Of a stretch of 12,001 nt of DNA, positions 11,083 through 12,001 are shown piece after piece (within the stretch, counting starts at the first letter, position 1; the number at the start of each line of letters is the position of its first letter). Under the pieces are notes generated by a model that searched no databases, was not told where the DNA came from, and saw only the letters and a list, made by a program, of their open reading frames with translations. Source of the stretch: JANWHZ01 sp041487535 (GTDB lineage Bacteria; Patescibacteriota; Saccharimonadia; Saccharimonadales; UBA4665); NCBI GenBank assembly GCA_041487535.1, contig JBGPNM010000039.1, positions 1 through 12,001 of the forward strand, written 5' to 3'. The position numbers and the translations under genes were made by a program.

Positions 11083-11883
11083 ATGTCCCGGCATAGTCAC
11101 GATAAGGCATCAAACGAGCTGCCCGGCAGCCGCGTGCGGCTGCATTTTGGAAGGCATTTCTTACCCGTACTCGCAGGCCTGGTCATCTTTGTATCGGTAT
11201 TTGGCTTTTTCAATTCCGGCCTTATAACTGGCTACGTCGCGTACTATTTTTACTCCCGGCATGCGACTGCGCAAAACATACCGGACAGTGTCGCCGCAAC
11301 GTACAATGTAGACAAAAATGCGCCGCCGCGTATCCGCATAAACAAAATCAACGTCACCGCGCCGGTCCTGTTTGACCAAACGACCGTCAACGAATGGGCA
11401 TTCCTGCGCGACCTGCGGCATGGCGTCGTTCATTATCCGGGCACAGCCGTACCGGGACAAACGGGCAATGTGGTTATTTTCGGGCACAGCAGCGGCCAGT
11501 GGTGGGCGCCCGGCGATTATAAGTTCGTCTTCACGTTGCTGAACAAGCTGGTCTACGGCGACAGAATATTCATCGACTACAAAGGCACCCGGTATATCTA
11601 CAAGATATACAACACCAAAATCGTACTGCCGAACGATTTGAGCGTCCTCAACCAAACCGGCAGCCATATGCTAACACTTATGACCTGTACACCGGTCGGC
11701 ACCAGTGCTAAACGGCTGATCATTCAGGCGCAGCAGGTCATACCGCGAGTATCCAGCGGAACAGCGACCAATACGCCGGCAGCTGCCCCGGCGAGCGCTA
11801 ACGGCCAGACGGTACTACCGGGGACGCCCTCTTTCTGGCAAGACCTGTCGGCGTTATGGCAGCGTATCAGGCAGCTTTTCTAG
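11083..11883 (+). CDS. Sortase-family cysteine transpeptidase
   Basis: This 266-aa protein has one N-terminal membrane segment (about 27-53) after a basic start, then an extracytoplasmic sortase beta-barrel (about 80-220). The catalytic triad is visible: H135 in V-V-I-F-G-H-S-S, C202 in L-T-L-M-T-C-T-P-V-G-T and R211 in S-A-K-R-L-I-I. Sortases cut a C-terminal sorting signal and join the protein to cell wall or to another subunit. The T-C-T-P-x-G-T-x-x-x-R form resembles class D/E/F housekeeping-like sortases; the class is not settled here. After the catalytic domain is a 45-residue tail rich in Ala, Thr and Pro, including L-P-G-T-P (245-249), and a short amphipathic end W-Q-R-I-R-Q-L-F. No sortase substrate is recognisable in the window. 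It has its own leaderless promoter, and its 3' end overlaps a convergent gene. Confidence 0.93.
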   Translation: MSRHSHDKASNELPGSRVRLHFGRHFLPVLAGLVIFVSVFGFFNSGLITGYVAYYFYSRHATAQNIPDSVAATYNVDKNAPPRIRINKINVTAPVLFDQTTVNEWAFLRDLRHGVVHYPGTAVPGQTGNVVIFGHSSGQWWAPGDYKFVFTLLNKLVYGDRIFIDYKGTRYIYKIYNTKIVLPNDLSVLNQTGSHMLTLMTCTPVGTSAKRLIIQAQQVIPRVSSGTATNTPAAAPASANGQTVLPGTPSFWQDLSALWQRIRQLF

Positions 11884-12001
11884 CTGCCGCGTCGGCGCGC
11901 ACAACGTAGCGGTTGCTGCTCCAAACACCCGACGCATTCCGGAATTTGCGCAAGACGACAACTTCTACAAAAGCCTTCAGGAATACTGCCAGACTCAGCC
12001 A
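11867..12001 (-). CDS. Unknown protein, C-terminal 44 residues only
   Basis: A minus-strand frame is open from the right edge to TGA at 11867-11869. It encodes a hydrophobic stretch (LSLAVFLKAFVEVVVLRKF) followed by R-N-A-S-G-V-W-S-S-N-R-Y-V-V-R-A-D-A-A-A-R-K-A-A. This looks like the last membrane helix and a cytoplasmic tail of a membrane protein. I cannot name the family. It overlaps the sortase 3' end by 17 nt, tail to tail. Two plus-strand frames are also open over this short stretch, but they lack a start codon, so the minus frame is preferred with caution. Confidence 0.42.
   Translation of the reverse strand, partial: WLSLAVFLKAFVEVVVLRKFRNASGVWSSNRYVVRADAAARKAA

Noticed and set aside
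11815..11829. LPGTP in the sortase tail as an LPxTG cell-wall anchor signal
   Set aside because: The fifth residue is Pro rather than Gly, and no hydrophobic segment plus positive tail follows.
1..12001. CRISPR array, prophage, transposase, toxin-antitoxin or defence genes
   Set aside because: No regularly spaced direct repeats, no transposase or integrase motifs, and no nuclease or toxin-antitoxin pair were seen on either strand.

Overview
The window looks like a piece of a Candidatus Saccharibacteria (TM7, Patescibacteria/CPR) chromosome, or a close relative. The reasons are a MurA with an XRE-type DNA-binding domain fused to its N-terminus, type I MurB, Gram-positive-type surface genes (a sortase, a membrane GT2), very compact gene packing, and TGA used as an ordinary stop codon (which argues against the recoded Absconditabacteria/Gracilibacteria). 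This placement is inferred from gene content; there is no rRNA or tRNA here.

Region 1 (1-1812): the 3' end of a PhnB-like VOC protein, a convergent ATP-grasp ligase on the minus strand, then a tightly coupled ArsR-type repressor and AHSA1/SRPBCC gene pair. Region 2 (1909-3768): an XRE regulator with a DUF3467-like C-terminal half, diverging from murB, and a small minus-strand ORF with a good Shine-Dalgarno (SD) site. Region 3 (3867-6804): glyA (minus) diverging from the HTH-murA fusion (plus). murB and murA catalyse the two committed steps of UDP-MurNAc synthesis, and each lies next to or inside an XRE-type helix-turn-helix (HTH) module.

Region 4 (6945-11883): a probable surface-polysaccharide locus. 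It contains galE (UDP-hexose 4-epimerase), a membrane processive-type GT2 with an extra extracytoplasmic C-terminal domain, a translationally coupled membrane-anchored TIM-barrel glycoside-hydrolase-like protein, and a sortase. GalE would supply epimerised UDP-sugar, the GT2 would polymerise and export it, and the hydrolase-like protein would trim or bind it outside. A minus-strand gene runs off the right edge.

The most notable non-coding item is a 164-bp near-palindrome (7964-8127) that starts in the galE stop codon. It has 81-nt arms and a 2-nt centre and is flanked by TAA/TAA, so it looks like a MITE or a very long RNA hairpin. A second theme is promoter architecture: several genes have a -10 hexamer, sometimes an extended TGn version, only 8-9 nt before the ATG and no SD, which predicts leaderless mRNAs. 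Other genes (AHSA1, glyA, galE, the 64-aa ORF, the hydrolase-like gene) keep good SDs.
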